In this document: in pieces, positions 39,097 through 48,387 of the stretch
How positions within the stretch are numbered: the stretch's first letter is position 1
Layout of the letters: every line of letters starts with the position of its first letter
Source of the DNA: Nocardioides pantholopis
GTDB lineage: Bacteria; Actinomycetota; Actinomycetes; Propionibacteriales; Nocardioidaceae
Direction of reading: 5' to 3'
Assembly (NCBI RefSeq): GCF_003710085.1
Contig: NZ_CP033324.1
Coordinates: forward strand, 3,225,501-3,289,500
Length of the DNA stretch: 64,000 nucleotides
Notes under the pieces: generated by a model
What the model was told of the DNA's origin: nothing
The model's input: the letters and a program-made list of their open reading frames with translations, nothing else
Database searches by the model: none
Program-made: the position numbers and the translations under genes

Positions 39097-41228
39097 GTGC
39101 GCACCAGCGGGTTCCGCGACGACATCCAGGGCGTCCGGGCGATCGCCGTCCTGGCGGTGGTCGCCTACCACGCCGGAGTCGGCCCCTTCCCCGGCGGCTT
39201 CGTCGGCCTCGACGTCTTCTTCGTCGTCTCGGGCTTCCTGATCACCTCCCTGCTGCTGCGCGAGCAGCAGCGCACCGGGCGGGTCTCGCTGGTGCGCTTC
39301 TACGCCAGCCGGGCCCGGCGGATCCTGCCCGCCGCGACCTTCGTGTCGCTGGTGACGGTCGCCGGCGCCTGGTACTTCCTCAACCTCATCGACGCGCGCG
39401 AGGCGGCGTACGACGCCCTGTGGGCCTCGCTGTTCGTGGCGAACGTGCGCTTCGCCGACGAGGAGACCGACTACTTCGCCCTGGACTCCGCTCCCTCGCC
39501 GCTGCAGCACTACTGGTCGCTGTCGGTGGAGGAGCAGTTCTACGTCGTGCTGCCGCTGCTCATCCTGGGCTGCCTCGCCTGGGCCGCCCGGGGCCGGCGC
39601 GGAGCGCAGCCGTCCCGGGGGCCCGGCTCGCCCACCCGGGCCATCGCGACAGCCGTCGGCGTGCTGACGCTCGCCAGCTTCGCCTGGTCGCTGTACGCCA
39701 CGGCGCAGAGCCCGCAGACGGCGTACTTCTCGACCTTCACCCGGATCTGGGAGCTCGGCGTCGGGGCACTGCTGGCGATCGGGACGCCGCACTTCGCCGG
39801 GATGCTCACCACCCGGGCCCGCAACCTGCTCGGGGCGCTCGGCCTCGCCGCCGTCGCGCTGGCCGCCGTCCGCTACACCGGCACCACCGCCTTCCCGGGG
39901 TACGCCGCGCTGCTGCCGGTCCTCGGCACGGCCGCGCTGATGGTCGCCGGCGCCGAGCAGCGGTCCGGACCGGCGGCGGTCCAGCGGCTGCTGGGCACCG
40001 CGCCGATGCGGGCGATCGGCGACGCGTCGTACTCGATCTACCTGTGGCACTGGCCGCTGTACGTGATCCTCACCGGGCACCTCGGGCGCGGACTCGGCCC
40101 CGGGGAGACCGCGCTGATGCTGGTCGCCCTGGCCGCGCTGTCCTGGGCCAGCTTCCGGTGGGTCGAGACCCCGTTCCGGCGCGCGGCCCCGCGCCCGATC
40201 GGCCGGGCGCTGGTGCTCTACCCGGTCTCCGTGGCCGTGGTGCTGGCCGGCTGCCTGGCGTCTGCGACCTGGGTCGACCAGCACCGCGGGCCCGACGTCC
40301 CCGCGATCGCGACCAGCGAGTTCAGCCAGGCCCCGGACGGCGACGAGCTCGCCGTGGACCCCACAATCGCCCTCGTCGAGGCGTCCGCGGAGGCGGCCCG
40401 CGAGGACGCGCCGATCCCGACCGACCTCACCCCGGCGCTGCTCGACCTGCGCGAGGACAAGGCAGACCTGGGCGACTGCGACTACGGCGGGCCGCCGTTC
40501 ACGCTGTGCCCGCGGGGGGCGGACGACGCGGAGCGCACCCTGGTGGTGCTCGGCGACTCCCACGGCCGGCACTGGATCCCCGCGCTGGAGCGGATCGCCG
40601 ACCGCGCCGGCTGGACGGCGTACTACCTGGTGAAGCCGGCCTGCACCCCGGCCCACGTGGTGACCGTGGAGCAGGGCACCGACGAGGCGTGGGAGGACTG
40701 CGCGGCGTTCAACACCTGGGCACAGGAGCAGGTGGGCGAGCTGCGGCCGGACCTGCTGGTGATCAGCACCAGTGCCCCCGCCCACCTGGTGGTGGACGGG
40801 TCGGCGACCAGCGACGAGGACACGGTCGTGGCGCAGATGCGCGGCGGATTCGACGCGCTCCTGGCCGACCTGGGGGCTCCGCCGCCCGGACCGTGCTGCT
40901 CGGGGACACCCCCCGGCTGCCGTTCGAGCCCTCCGAGTGCCTCGGCACCCGCGACGCCACCCTCGGCAGCTGCGCGGGGCCCCCGACCGGGCGCGCCCAG
41001 CGGGTCCTGGAGGCCAGTCGGCAGGCGGCCGCCGCGTCGGGCGTGGAGTTCGTCGACACCACCCCGTGGCTGTGCGCCGTCGACGTGTGCCCAGCAGTGG
41101 TGGGCTCCACGATCACGATGCGCGACCGCAGCCACCTGACCACTGCGTACGCCACTCGGCTGACCAAGCCACTGGGCCGGGCCCTGGGGCTGCTGCCCGC
41201 CCGGAAGCGGGCCGGGACCGCCGACTGA
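39097..41228 (+). CDS. Acyltransferase-3 membrane protein with SGNH domain, apparent frameshift
   Basis: This is an OafA/OatA-type envelope acyltransferase. It has about ten membrane helices (1-400), beginning DDIQGVRAIAVLAVVAYH with the catalytic-site His, and containing FFVVSGFLITSLLLRE. A soluble C-terminal SGNH domain follows; its Ser block is VVLGDSHGRHWIPALERIA. It would transfer acyl groups to surface glycans. The reading frame from the GTG at 39097 changes near 40872-40876, a run of five G. Beyond it the frame gives Pro/Ser-rich nonsense to a stop at 41139. The -1 frame continues the domain with RTVLLGDTPRLPFEPSECLG and TMRDRSHLTTAYATRL, holding the expected Asp-x-x-His-like end, to 41228. 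One missing G would explain it: sequencing error, mutation or phase variation. Confidence 0.85.
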
Positions 41229-41254
41229 GACCGGCGGTCGGGAACCCTTGCGAA

Positions 41255-41275
41255 TGTGACAGTGCCACTGTCACA
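41255..41275. promoter_or_regulatory. Perfect palindromic operator before the acyl-CoA dehydrogenase gene
   Basis: Half-sites TGTGACAGTG (41255-41264) and CACTGTCACA (41266-41275) are exact complements around one central C, 35 nt before the ATG at 41311. A related site lies at 37952-37972. The form suggests a TetR-type repressor responding to an acyl-CoA or similar ligand; the regulator gene is not in the window. Confidence 0.75.
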
Positions 41276-41310
41276 GTTGTGGTTCAGCCCACATCCCGGA
41301 GGTAGCCCCC

Positions 41311-42459
41311 ATGCCCGAGACCCCGTCGATCTTCGAGCAGGAGCACGAGGACTTCCGCGGCACCGTGCGGGCCTTCCTGGAGCGCGAGGTGGTGCCGTTC
41401 CACGACGAGTGGGAGCGCGCGGGCCAGGTCGACCGCGAGGTGTGGCGCAAGGCCGGGGAGCAGGGACTGCTCTGCTTCGACGTCGCCGAGGAGTACGGCG
41501 GCGCCGGCATCGCCGACTTCCGCTACAACATGGTCGTCTCCGACGAGATCGGGCGGGTCGGCGCGAGCGGGCTCGGCTTCCCCGTCCACACCGACATCAT
41601 CGTCCCCTACATCAGCCAGCTGGGGACCCCCGAGCAGAAGCAGCGCTGGCTGCCCGGACTGGTCAGCGGCGAGCTGATCTCGGCCATCGCGATGACCGAG
41701 CCGGGCGCCGGCTCCGACCTGCAGGGCATCCGCACCTCGGCGGTAGACAAGGGCGACCACTACGTGCTGAACGGGTCGAAGACCTTCATCAGCAACGGCA
41801 TCCTCGCCGACCTGGTCATCGTGGTCGCGCGCACCGACGCGGACGCCGGCCACCAGGGCATCAGCCTGCTCGTGGTCGAGCGTGGGATGCCGGGCTTCGA
41901 GCGCGGCCGGAACCTGGAGAAGGTCGGCCTCAAGGCCCAGGACACCGCCGAGCTCTTCTTCGACGACGTGGCGGTGCCCAAGGAGAACCTGCTCGGGGAG
42001 GCGGGGTCCGGATTCATCTCGCTGATGGTCAACCTGCCCCAGGAGCGGATCTCGATCGCCGCGATCGCGGTCGCGGCCTGCGAGCACGTGCTGGAGCTGT
42101 GCCTGTCCTACGCCAAGGAGCGCGAGGCCTTCGGCCGGCCGATCGGGAAGTTCCAGCACAACCGCTTCCTGCTCGCCGAGATGGCCACCGAGGTCCACAT
42201 CGCCCGGGTCTTCCTCAACGACTGCGTGCTCAAGCTCAACGAGGGCAAGGTCGACACGGCGCTGGCGTCGATGGCCAAGTGGTGGACGACCGAGCTGCAG
42301 AAGAAGGTCGTCGACGCCGGCGTGCAGCTGCACGGCGGCTACGGCTATATGACGGAGTATCCGATCGCGAAGGCCTTCATGGACAGCCGGATCCAGACGA
42401 TCTACGGGGGCACCACCGAGATCCAGAAGGAGATCATCGGGCGCAGCCTCGGCATCTGA
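41311..42459 (+). CDS. Acyl-CoA dehydrogenase
   Basis: This is an FAD enzyme that introduces the alpha-beta double bond in acyl-CoA during beta-oxidation or related catabolism; cytosolic, 382 residues. Signature 1 is AMTEPGAGSDLQGIRTSA. Signature 2 is near the C-terminus, VVDAGVQLHGGYGYMTEYPI. The catalytic Glu is likely in IQTIYGGTTEIQKEI (near residue 367). Chain-length preference cannot be read. The ATG has GGAGGT 7 nt upstream. A perfect palindromic operator 35 nt before the start indicates tight control. It appears monocistronic. Confidence 0.95.
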   Translation: MPETPSIFEQEHEDFRGTVRAFLEREVVPFHDEWERAGQVDREVWRKAGEQGLLCFDVAEEYGGAGIADFRYNMVVSDEIGRVGASGLGFPVHTDIIVPYISQLGTPEQKQRWLPGLVSGELISAIAMTEPGAGSDLQGIRTSAVDKGDHYVLNGSKTFISNGILADLVIVVARTDADAGHQGISLLVVERGMPGFERGRNLEKVGLKAQDTAELFFDDVAVPKENLLGEAGSGFISLMVNLPQERISIAAIAVAACEHVLELCLSYAKEREAFGRPIGKFQHNRFLLAEMATEVHIARVFLNDCVLKLNEGKVDTALASMAKWWTTELQKKVVDAGVQLHGGYGYMTEYPIAKAFMDSRIQTIYGGTTEIQKEIIGRSLGI

Positions 42460-42539
42460 GCGCCGCGAAATTGCCTGGCGCGGCCCCCGACCGGGGTTGG
42501 TAGCGTCCGCTGGGAGGGTTCGACGGCGGGAGGAGGCAG

Positions 42540-44042
42540 ATGACCGCACGACCGGTCGTCCGTGTCGCGGACCCCCCGCCCGGTCGTCGCGTCCCGTCCG
42601 CGCGGACCGGCGTCGGGCTGTTGGCCGCCGGCGCCTGCCTGGCCTGGACCCCCTTCCTCGCCCACACGCTGAGCCCCGACGAGGCGGGCTTCCTCATGGT
42701 CGCCGGCCAGTGGCAGCCGGGCGACTCGCTGTACGGCGACTACTGGGTCGACCGGCCCCCGGGGCTGGTCGCCCTCTTCGCGCTCGCCGACCTCGCCGGT
42801 GGCGACTGGGCGGTCCGGGCGCTCGGCCTGCTGGCCGTGGCGACCTCGGTCCTGCTGGCCGGCCTCCTCGGCCGGATCGTCGCGCCGCACAGCGAACGGG
42901 CCGCGCTGCTGCCGGCGGCGAGCGCCGCGCTGCTGCTGGCCACCCCGCTCACCGGCTCCGGCGGCGTCAACGGCGAGCTCCTCGGCCTGCCGTTCCTGCT
43001 CGCCGGCTTCGCCGCGATCCTGCTCGCGAGGTCCGCGCCCACCCCGGGCCGGGCGGTCGCCTGGGCGGGAGCCGCCGGCGTCGCCGGCGCGGCGGCCGCG
43101 CTGATCAAGCAGAGCCTCGTCGACGTCTTCGTGCTGGCCGCGGTCGTGCTGGTCGCCGACCTGGTCACCGGCCACCGGAGTCGCGCCCGAGTGGCTGCCG
43201 TCGCGGCGAGCGGCGTGGCCGGCGCACTCGCCCTGACCGGGGCCGTGGTGCTCCTGGCGTACAGCCGCGGCACCGGCCCCGGCGCGCTGTGGGACGCCGT
43301 CGTGGGCTTCCGCGGCGAGGCGACCCGGGTGATCCTGGAGTCCGCGACCGACGCGACCCGCGACCGGCTGGCCAGGGTGCTGCTGGCACTGGTCGGCACC
43401 GGGATGCCACTGCTCGCGGTCGCGCTGGCCCGCCTGGGCCGGCACTCCGGTCGCGGCGCCGGGCTGCGCCGGGCGGCGTACGCGCTGCTCGCCTGGGAGC
43501 TGCTGGTGGTGGTCTCGGGCGGCAGCTACTGGCTGCACTACCTGGTCGGCCTGGTCCCGGGGATCGTGCTGCTCGCCGCCGCCGCCGGGAGCGGGTTGGA
43601 CGCGCCCGGCCGGACGCTGCCAGTGCTGCGGACCGCCTTCGCCCTGGCCGTGGCCTCGCTGCTGGTCGCGGTCGCCTCGGCGACCCTCGCCCCCTTCGAG
43701 CGTCCCGAGGACCGGGCCTCCGCCTGGATCTCGGACCACGCCCGGCCGGGCGAGACGGGCGTGGTCGCCTTCGGCGCGCCGAACATCCTGCACGCCGCCG
43801 GGCTCACCAGCCCCTACCCGGACCTGTGGAGCCTGCCGGTCCGGGTCCGCGACCCACAGCTCGACCGGCTCGGCGCGGTGCTCACCGGGCCCGACCGGCC
43901 GGACTGGCTGATCGTCTACGGCCGCTCCCTGGACACCTGGGGCATCGACGGCCGGCATGCCGACGCGCTCGTCGAGGAGTACTACACACCGGTCGCGACG
44001 ACCGGGACGTTCGTCATCCACCGCCGACGGGACCGCCCGTGA
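42540..44042 (+). CDS. GT39/ArnT-like membrane glycosyltransferase
   Basis: This 500-residue polytopic membrane protein (about eleven helices) is of the GT-C fold. The acidic catalytic loop between helices 1 and 2 reads TLSPDEAGFLMVAGQW, with Asp-Glu near residues 46-47, followed by GDYWVDRPPGLVALF. The Arg-Pro-Pro-Gly block is shared with ArnT and PMT-like enzymes, which move sugars from lipid carriers at the outer face. A soluble C-terminal portion of about 110 residues includes GVVAFGAPNILHAAG. The ATG at 42540 has GGGAGGAGG upstream. It overlaps the PAP2-like gene by GTGA, suggesting joint action on lipid-linked sugars. Donor and acceptor unknown. Confidence 0.82.
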   Translation: MTARPVVRVADPPPGRRVPSARTGVGLLAAGACLAWTPFLAHTLSPDEAGFLMVAGQWQPGDSLYGDYWVDRPPGLVALFALADLAGGDWAVRALGLLAVATSVLLAGLLGRIVAPHSERAALLPAASAALLLATPLTGSGGVNGELLGLPFLLAGFAAILLARSAPTPGRAVAWAGAAGVAGAAAALIKQSLVDVFVLAAVVLVADLVTGHRSRARVAAVAASGVAGALALTGAVVLLAYSRGTGPGALWDAVVGFRGEATRVILESATDATRDRLARVLLALVGTGMPLLAVALARLGRHSGRGAGLRRAAYALLAWELLVVVSGGSYWLHYLVGLVPGIVLLAAAAGSGLDAPGRTLPVLRTAFALAVASLLVAVASATLAPFERPEDRASAWISDHARPGETGVVAFGAPNILHAAGLTSPYPDLWSLPVRVRDPQLDRLGAVLTGPDRPDWLIVYGRSLDTWGIDGRHADALVEEYYTPVATTGTFVIHRRRDRP

Positions 44043-44971
44043 ACCGCCGCGCCGCCCTGCCTCTCTACGCCCTCGCCCTGCTCCTGTGGAGCCTGGTGAT
44101 CGGGATCCCGAACGACACAGTCGGCGTGATCGGGTGGCTCTGGCTCGGCACCGTCGCCTGGCGCGCGGGCGAGCCGGGGGTCGACCACCGCGAGTTCTGG
44201 CGGGACTGGTGGCCCTTCGTGCTGGCCCTGGTCGTCTACTGGCTGGGCCGCGGGCTGGCCGACCAGATCGGGACGCCGGTGCACGTCACGATGCCGATCC
44301 GGGCCGACGAGTGGCTGGCGGGGCTCGTCGGCGCCGACCGCACCCCGACCGAGGTCCTGCAGGCCGCCTGGTGCGCCGAGCCGTGCGCGAAGGCGCTGCC
44401 GCCGCGGTGGTGGGACACAGTGCTGACCACCGTCTACGCCTCCCACTTCGTGGCCGCACTGACTCTCGGCGCGGTGCTCTGGGTGCGCGACCACAGCGGC
44501 CCGATGAGCGAGTGGCGGCGGTGGATGCGCCGCTTCGTCACCCTGAACTTCCTCGGGCTGGCGAGCTACGCGGCCTACCCGATGGCGCCGCCGTGGATGG
44601 CCTCGCGCGACGGCTTCCTCGGGGAGGTCGCCCGGATCACCGGCCGCGGCTGGTCCGAGCTCGACCTGCACCGGCAGAACATCGTGCTGCACGGGATGGC
44701 CAACAAGGTCGCGGCGATGCCATCCCTGCACGCGGGCTTCGCGTTCCTCATCGCGTTCTACGCCATCTGGCGGCTGCAGACCCGCTGGAGGTGGCTGCTG
44801 CTGGCCTATCCGCTGGCGATGTCGACGGCACTGGTCTACTTCGCCGAGCACTACGTGATCGATGCCGTGGCCGGGGCGGCCGCCGCGCTCGCGGCGATCG
44901 CGCTGGGCACGCTCTGGGAGCGGCGCCGGGTGCTCCCCCGGGCCGAGGAGCCCGCCGCACAACTGGTCTAG
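44039..44971 (+). CDS. PAP2-family phosphatase / inositol-phosphoryl-transferase-like membrane protein
   Basis: The 310-residue membrane enzyme is translationally coupled to the glycosyltransferase before it. Six hydrophobic helices are visible. YPMAPPWMASRDGF is typical of the PAP2_3/Aur1-like branch. The catalytic motifs are AAMPSLHAGFAF (with the nucleophile-region His) and FAEHYVIDAVAG (second His and Asp). Family members hydrolyse lipid phosphates or transfer phospho-inositol head groups. With the neighbouring glycosyltransferase, recycling of a lipid-phosphate carrier or synthesis of a phosphoglycolipid is plausible. The start is a GTG at 44039. Confidence 0.87.
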   Translation: MNRRAALPLYALALLLWSLVIGIPNDTVGVIGWLWLGTVAWRAGEPGVDHREFWRDWWPFVLALVVYWLGRGLADQIGTPVHVTMPIRADEWLAGLVGADRTPTEVLQAAWCAEPCAKALPPRWWDTVLTTVYASHFVAALTLGAVLWVRDHSGPMSEWRRWMRRFVTLNFLGLASYAAYPMAPPWMASRDGFLGEVARITGRGWSELDLHRQNIVLHGMANKVAAMPSLHAGFAFLIAFYAIWRLQTRWRWLLLAYPLAMSTALVYFAEHYVIDAVAGAAAALAAIALGTLWERRRVLPRAEEPAAQLV

Positions 44972-45069
44972 ACCAATGGCGGGTAGCCGGTGAGACGCGG
45001 CGACCCTCAGGGTCGGTTCGGGGGAAATCCGGATGACGTCCGGGACCCGAGAGTGCTGGAGTCGAGAGC

Positions 45070-47169
45070 ATGCACCGTCAGATCGCCGGTCGACTGACCG
45101 GCCCCGTCACCAAGTGGGTCGTCGCGGCCGCCTGGGTGGTGCTCCTCGTGGTCTTCGGCAGCCTCTCCGCGAAGCTCGTCGACGTCCAGAACAACGAGGC
45201 GTCCTCCTGGCTGCCGGAGTCGGCCGAGTCCACGCAGGCCCTGGAGCGGATGACGTCCTTCCAGGATCCCGACCAGATCCCGACGATCGTCGTCCACGAG
45301 TCCCCCTCCGGCGCCATCAGTCCCGAGCAGCTGGCCGAGCTCGGCGAGCGCAACGCCGAGTACGCCGACCTCGACGGCGTGAGCGGCGAGGTGGTCGGCC
45401 CGATCCTGTCCGAGGACGGCCGGGTCGCCCAGACGCTGGTCACGTTCAACTTCGGCGCCGAGGGCTGGAACGAGATGCCGGACGCGGCGGCGGAGCTGCG
45501 CGAGGCCGCTGCCGCCGACGGCCTCGAGCTCTACATCGCGGGCGCGGGCGGCCAGGCGGCCGACGCCGCCGAGGCGTTCGAGGGCATCGACACCCGGCTG
45601 ATCCTGCTCACGCTGGGCGTGGTGATCGTGATCCTGCTGCTGACCTACCGCAGTCCGGTGCTGTGGCTGCTGCCGATCATCGGGGCGGTGGTCGCCTACA
45701 CGGTCTCCGGTGGCGTCGTGTACCTGCTGGCCAGGTACGCCGACCTCACCGTCAACGGGCAGAGCCAGGCGATCCTGGGCATCCTGGTCATCGGGGCCGG
45801 CACCGACTACGCGCTGTTGCTGGTCGCGCGCTACCGCGAGGAGCTGCGCCGGCACGAGGACCGGCACGAGGCGATGGCCTACGCGCTGCACCGCGCCCTT
45901 CCGGCGATCCTGGCCAGCGCCGCCACGGTCTGCGCCGGAATGCTGTGCCTGCTGCTCGCCGACCTGAACTCCACGGCCGGGCTGGGCCCGGTCGCCGCGA
46001 TCGGGATCGGCGTCACGTTCCTGGTGATGAGCACGTTGCTGCCCGCGCTCCTGGTGATCGTCGGCCGGTGGATCTTCTGGCCGAAGCGGCCGACCTTCGG
46101 CTCCCCCGAGCCGACCACACGGGGCCTGTGGGCCCGGGTCGGCAACGCGATCCGCCCCCGCCCGCGAGCGGTCTGGGTGGTCACCGCGATCGTCCTGGCC
46201 GTGGCCTGCCTGGGCATGCTGCGCCTGGACACCCAGGGCCTGTCCACCGAGGACACCTACACCGAGGAGTTCCAGTCGATCACGGGCCAGCAGGTCCTCG
46301 CCGACCACGGCCTGGTCGACCAGTCCAACACCCTCGACGTCGTCACCGACCCGGAGTCCGCCGACGCGGTCACCGAGGCCCTGGCCGGGGTCGAGGGGCT
46401 CGAGCCGGGCCCCGACCCGGTGGTCCAGGACGGGGTGGCCTTCGTCCAGGCCAGGCTCGGCGCCGACGTCTCCTCGCCGGCGGCGTTCGAGATCGTCGAA
46501 CGCGCCCGGGACGCGGTGCACGCGGTGGACGGCGCCGACGCCCTCGTGGGCGGCTGGTCGGCGACGTACCTGGACACGAAGGAGGCCGCGAACCGGGACA
46601 ACCTCGTGATCATCCCGGTGATCCTGCTCGTGGTGCTGCTGATCCTGGTGCTGCTGCTGCGCGCGGTGACGGCCCCGCTGATCCTGATCGGGACCGTGGT
46701 GCTGTCCTTCGGTGCCGCGCTCGGGATCTCGGCGCTGCTCTTCGAGTACGTCTTCGGGTTCGCCGGCTCCGACCCCGGGTTCCCGCTGTTCGCGTTCGTG
46801 TTCCTGGTGGCGCTGGGCATCGACTACAACATCTTCCTGATGACCCGGGTGCGGGAGGAGACCGCCACCCGGGGCACCCGGGAGGGGGCACTGGTCGCGC
46901 TGGCCTCGACCGGCGGCGTGATCACCTCGGCGGGCGTGGTGCTCGCCGCGACGTTCCTGATGCTCGGCACGATCCCGGTGGTCTTCCTCGCCGAGCTCGG
47001 GGTCGCGGTGGCGCTGGGCGTGCTGCTGGACACGCTGGTGGTGCGCTCGGTGCTCGTCACCGCGCTCAACCTCGACCTGGGCGGCCGGATGTGGTGGCCC
47101 AGCAGCCTCGACCGGGGACCGGCGCCGAGCGAGCCGGCGGTGGTCCCGGGGTCGGCGGTGCGCGGGTAG
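45070..47169 (+). CDS. MMPL/RND family transporter
   Basis: This 699-residue inner-membrane transporter has two homologous halves. Each has one helix, a large extracytoplasmic loop and a five-helix bundle. The first half starts ITKW-like (VTKWVVAAAWVVLLVVFGSL), with the loop containing EASSWLPESAEST. Family proton-relay blocks are visible as GAGTDYALLLVARYREEL in half 1 and ALGIDYNIFLMTRVREE in half 2, each with the conserved Asp-Tyr. MMPL proteins export lipids, siderophores or drugs. The substrate here is unknown; the upstream glycosyltransferase and PAP2-like genes make a lipid plausible. ATG at 45070. Confidence 0.92.
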   Translation: MHRQIAGRLTGPVTKWVVAAAWVVLLVVFGSLSAKLVDVQNNEASSWLPESAESTQALERMTSFQDPDQIPTIVVHESPSGAISPEQLAELGERNAEYADLDGVSGEVVGPILSEDGRVAQTLVTFNFGAEGWNEMPDAAAELREAAAADGLELYIAGAGGQAADAAEAFEGIDTRLILLTLGVVIVILLLTYRSPVLWLLPIIGAVVAYTVSGGVVYLLARYADLTVNGQSQAILGILVIGAGTDYALLLVARYREELRRHEDRHEAMAYALHRALPAILASAATVCAGMLCLLLADLNSTAGLGPVAAIGIGVTFLVMSTLLPALLVIVGRWIFWPKRPTFGSPEPTTRGLWARVGNAIRPRPRAVWVVTAIVLAVACLGMLRLDTQGLSTEDTYTEEFQSITGQQVLADHGLVDQSNTLDVVTDPESADAVTEALAGVEGLEPGPDPVVQDGVAFVQARLGADVSSPAAFEIVERARDAVHAVDGADALVGGWSATYLDTKEAANRDNLVIIPVILLVVLLILVLLLRAVTAPLILIGTVVLSFGAALGISALLFEYVFGFAGSDPGFPLFAFVFLVALGIDYNIFLMTRVREETATRGTREGALVALASTGGVITSAGVVLAATFLMLGTIPVVFLAELGVAVALGVLLDTLVVRSVLVTALNLDLGGRMWWPSSLDRGPAPSEPAVVPGSAVRG

Positions 47170-47203
47170 GTCGCCGCCGCCCGGGAGCGGGCGCGGCCGG
47201 CCT

Positions 47204-48175
47204 TCAGCGGGACCGGGCCGCCCCCCAGGCGACGCCGAGGGCCAGCATCGAGGCCGCCCCGTAGTGCTCCATCGCCGCGGCCAACCGGCGGCGGCCGGTG
47301 CGCTCGGAGATGCCGAGGAGCCGAGACGCGGCCTCGAGCGTCGCCCCGCCGCGCATCAGCACCAGCAGGGAGTCCCAGCCGTCGGACTCCACGTCGACCG
47401 GCACCGCCTGCTCCCAGAGCCGCTCGAAGAGCCAGCCGGCCAGGTCGGCGACGACGTGGCTGCGCACCGCCATCACCGACGTCGGCCACCGCTCGCCCCA
47501 GACCAGCGGCAGCGCGACAGTGCTCGCGTCGGTGATCCAGAACCAGCTCGGCGGAGCCGCCATCAGCCGGATCTGGACCCCGCCGGCCAGCTCCTGCGCG
47601 ATCCGCTCCTGGGCCTCGGGGTGGGTGGCGTCCTCGAGCGCGGCGAGGACCCGGGCGTGCCGGCCCTCGCCGCGGATCGCGTCGTGCCACACCTGCTGCA
47701 TGTCGGGGTCCGCGACGTAGAGGCGGGAGGCGTCCGGCAGCATCACGTCGGTGCGCCGTGACGGCTCCCGGCCCTGCCGCAGGTGCCACAGGTCCACGAC
47801 CGCCTCCGGACCGTGGAAGATCTCGACGTCGAGGGGCTGGAGCAGCTCGGCGCCGGTCGACCACTCGCGCGCGAGGCCGGGCACCTGGTCGACGAGCGCG
47901 GCCAGCGCCGCGAGCCGCCGGTCCATCTCGGCACCGAGGTCCTCGACGCGGTGCCGGACCGCCTCGGCGACCCCCTCGGCCGGGGCCCGGTAGCGGATCC
48001 GGTCCCCGTCGAGGACCAGCAGGCCCTCGCCGGCCAGCTCCACCAGGTCGGCACGGACCTCGGGCTCGCTGCGCAGGGCGAGGCCGGCGAGCTCGGCGAC
48101 GGTGGCGGCCCGGGACCGCAGGGCGATGCGGAGAAGCTCGAACGGCGGGTCGGCGGATCCGGGCACGGAGGGCAT
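47204..48175 (-). CDS. Transcriptional regulator with TrmB-like N-terminus and LuxR-like C-terminal helix-turn-helix
   Basis: The 323-residue cytoplasmic protein is a likely DNA-binding regulator. The first 70 residues resemble a winged helix (FELLRIALRSRAATVAELAG, then VRADLVELAGEGLLVLDGD). A helical section (about 75-115) follows. A middle domain (about 120-255) recalls the phospholipase-D-like sensor part of TrmB-type proteins. The final 60 residues, MRGGATLEAASRLLGISERTGRRRLAAAMEHYG, form a LuxR-like helix-turn-helix. I chose the ATG at 48173-48175; codons further upstream are open but lack support. It is divergent from a secreted protein gene across 212 nt that holds inverted repeats, the likely binding region. 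Confidence 0.8.
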   Translation of the reverse strand: MPSVPGSADPPFELLRIALRSRAATVAELAGLALRSEPEVRADLVELAGEGLLVLDGDRIRYRAPAEGVAEAVRHRVEDLGAEMDRRLAALAALVDQVPGLAREWSTGAELLQPLDVEIFHGPEAVVDLWHLRQGREPSRRTDVMLPDASRLYVADPDMQQVWHDAIRGEGRHARVLAALEDATHPEAQERIAQELAGGVQIRLMAAPPSWFWITDASTVALPLVWGERWPTSVMAVRSHVVADLAGWLFERLWEQAVPVDVESDGWDSLLVLMRGGATLEAASRLLGISERTGRRRLAAAMEHYGAASMLALGVAWGAARSR

Positions 48176-48257
48176 CGTCGCACGCCGCGGGCGCCGTCCC
48201 AGGCGAACGCCGGAACCGGGCCGAACCGCGCCATCCTCCCCACTCCTCGTGTCCGGG

Positions 48258-48305
48258 ACCGGCCATGACCGAGGTCGGCCACGACCGACCGCTGCCATGG
48301 CCGGT
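48258..48305. promoter_or_regulatory. Nested inverted repeats between the regulator and the secreted-protein gene
   Basis: Outer arms ACCGGCCATG (48258-48267) and CATGGCCGGT (48296-48305) are perfect complements. Between them the segment GGTCGGCCACGACCGACC has partial internal symmetry. Position between divergent starts suggests an operator for the regulator, or a hairpin in the 5' leader of the secreted protein. Confidence 0.45.
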
Positions 48306-48387
48306 TCCGGACCGGGATCCGGCCCCGGTCGCCGCCAGGATCCGGTTCGGGTCCAGAGCGGGCCCGATCTCGAAGGGAACCCCTCAC

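Noticed and set aside
40877..41139. Reading through the acyltransferase in its original frame
   Set aside because: The Pro/Ser/Arg-rich translation after the G run matches no SGNH domain, while the -1 frame does.
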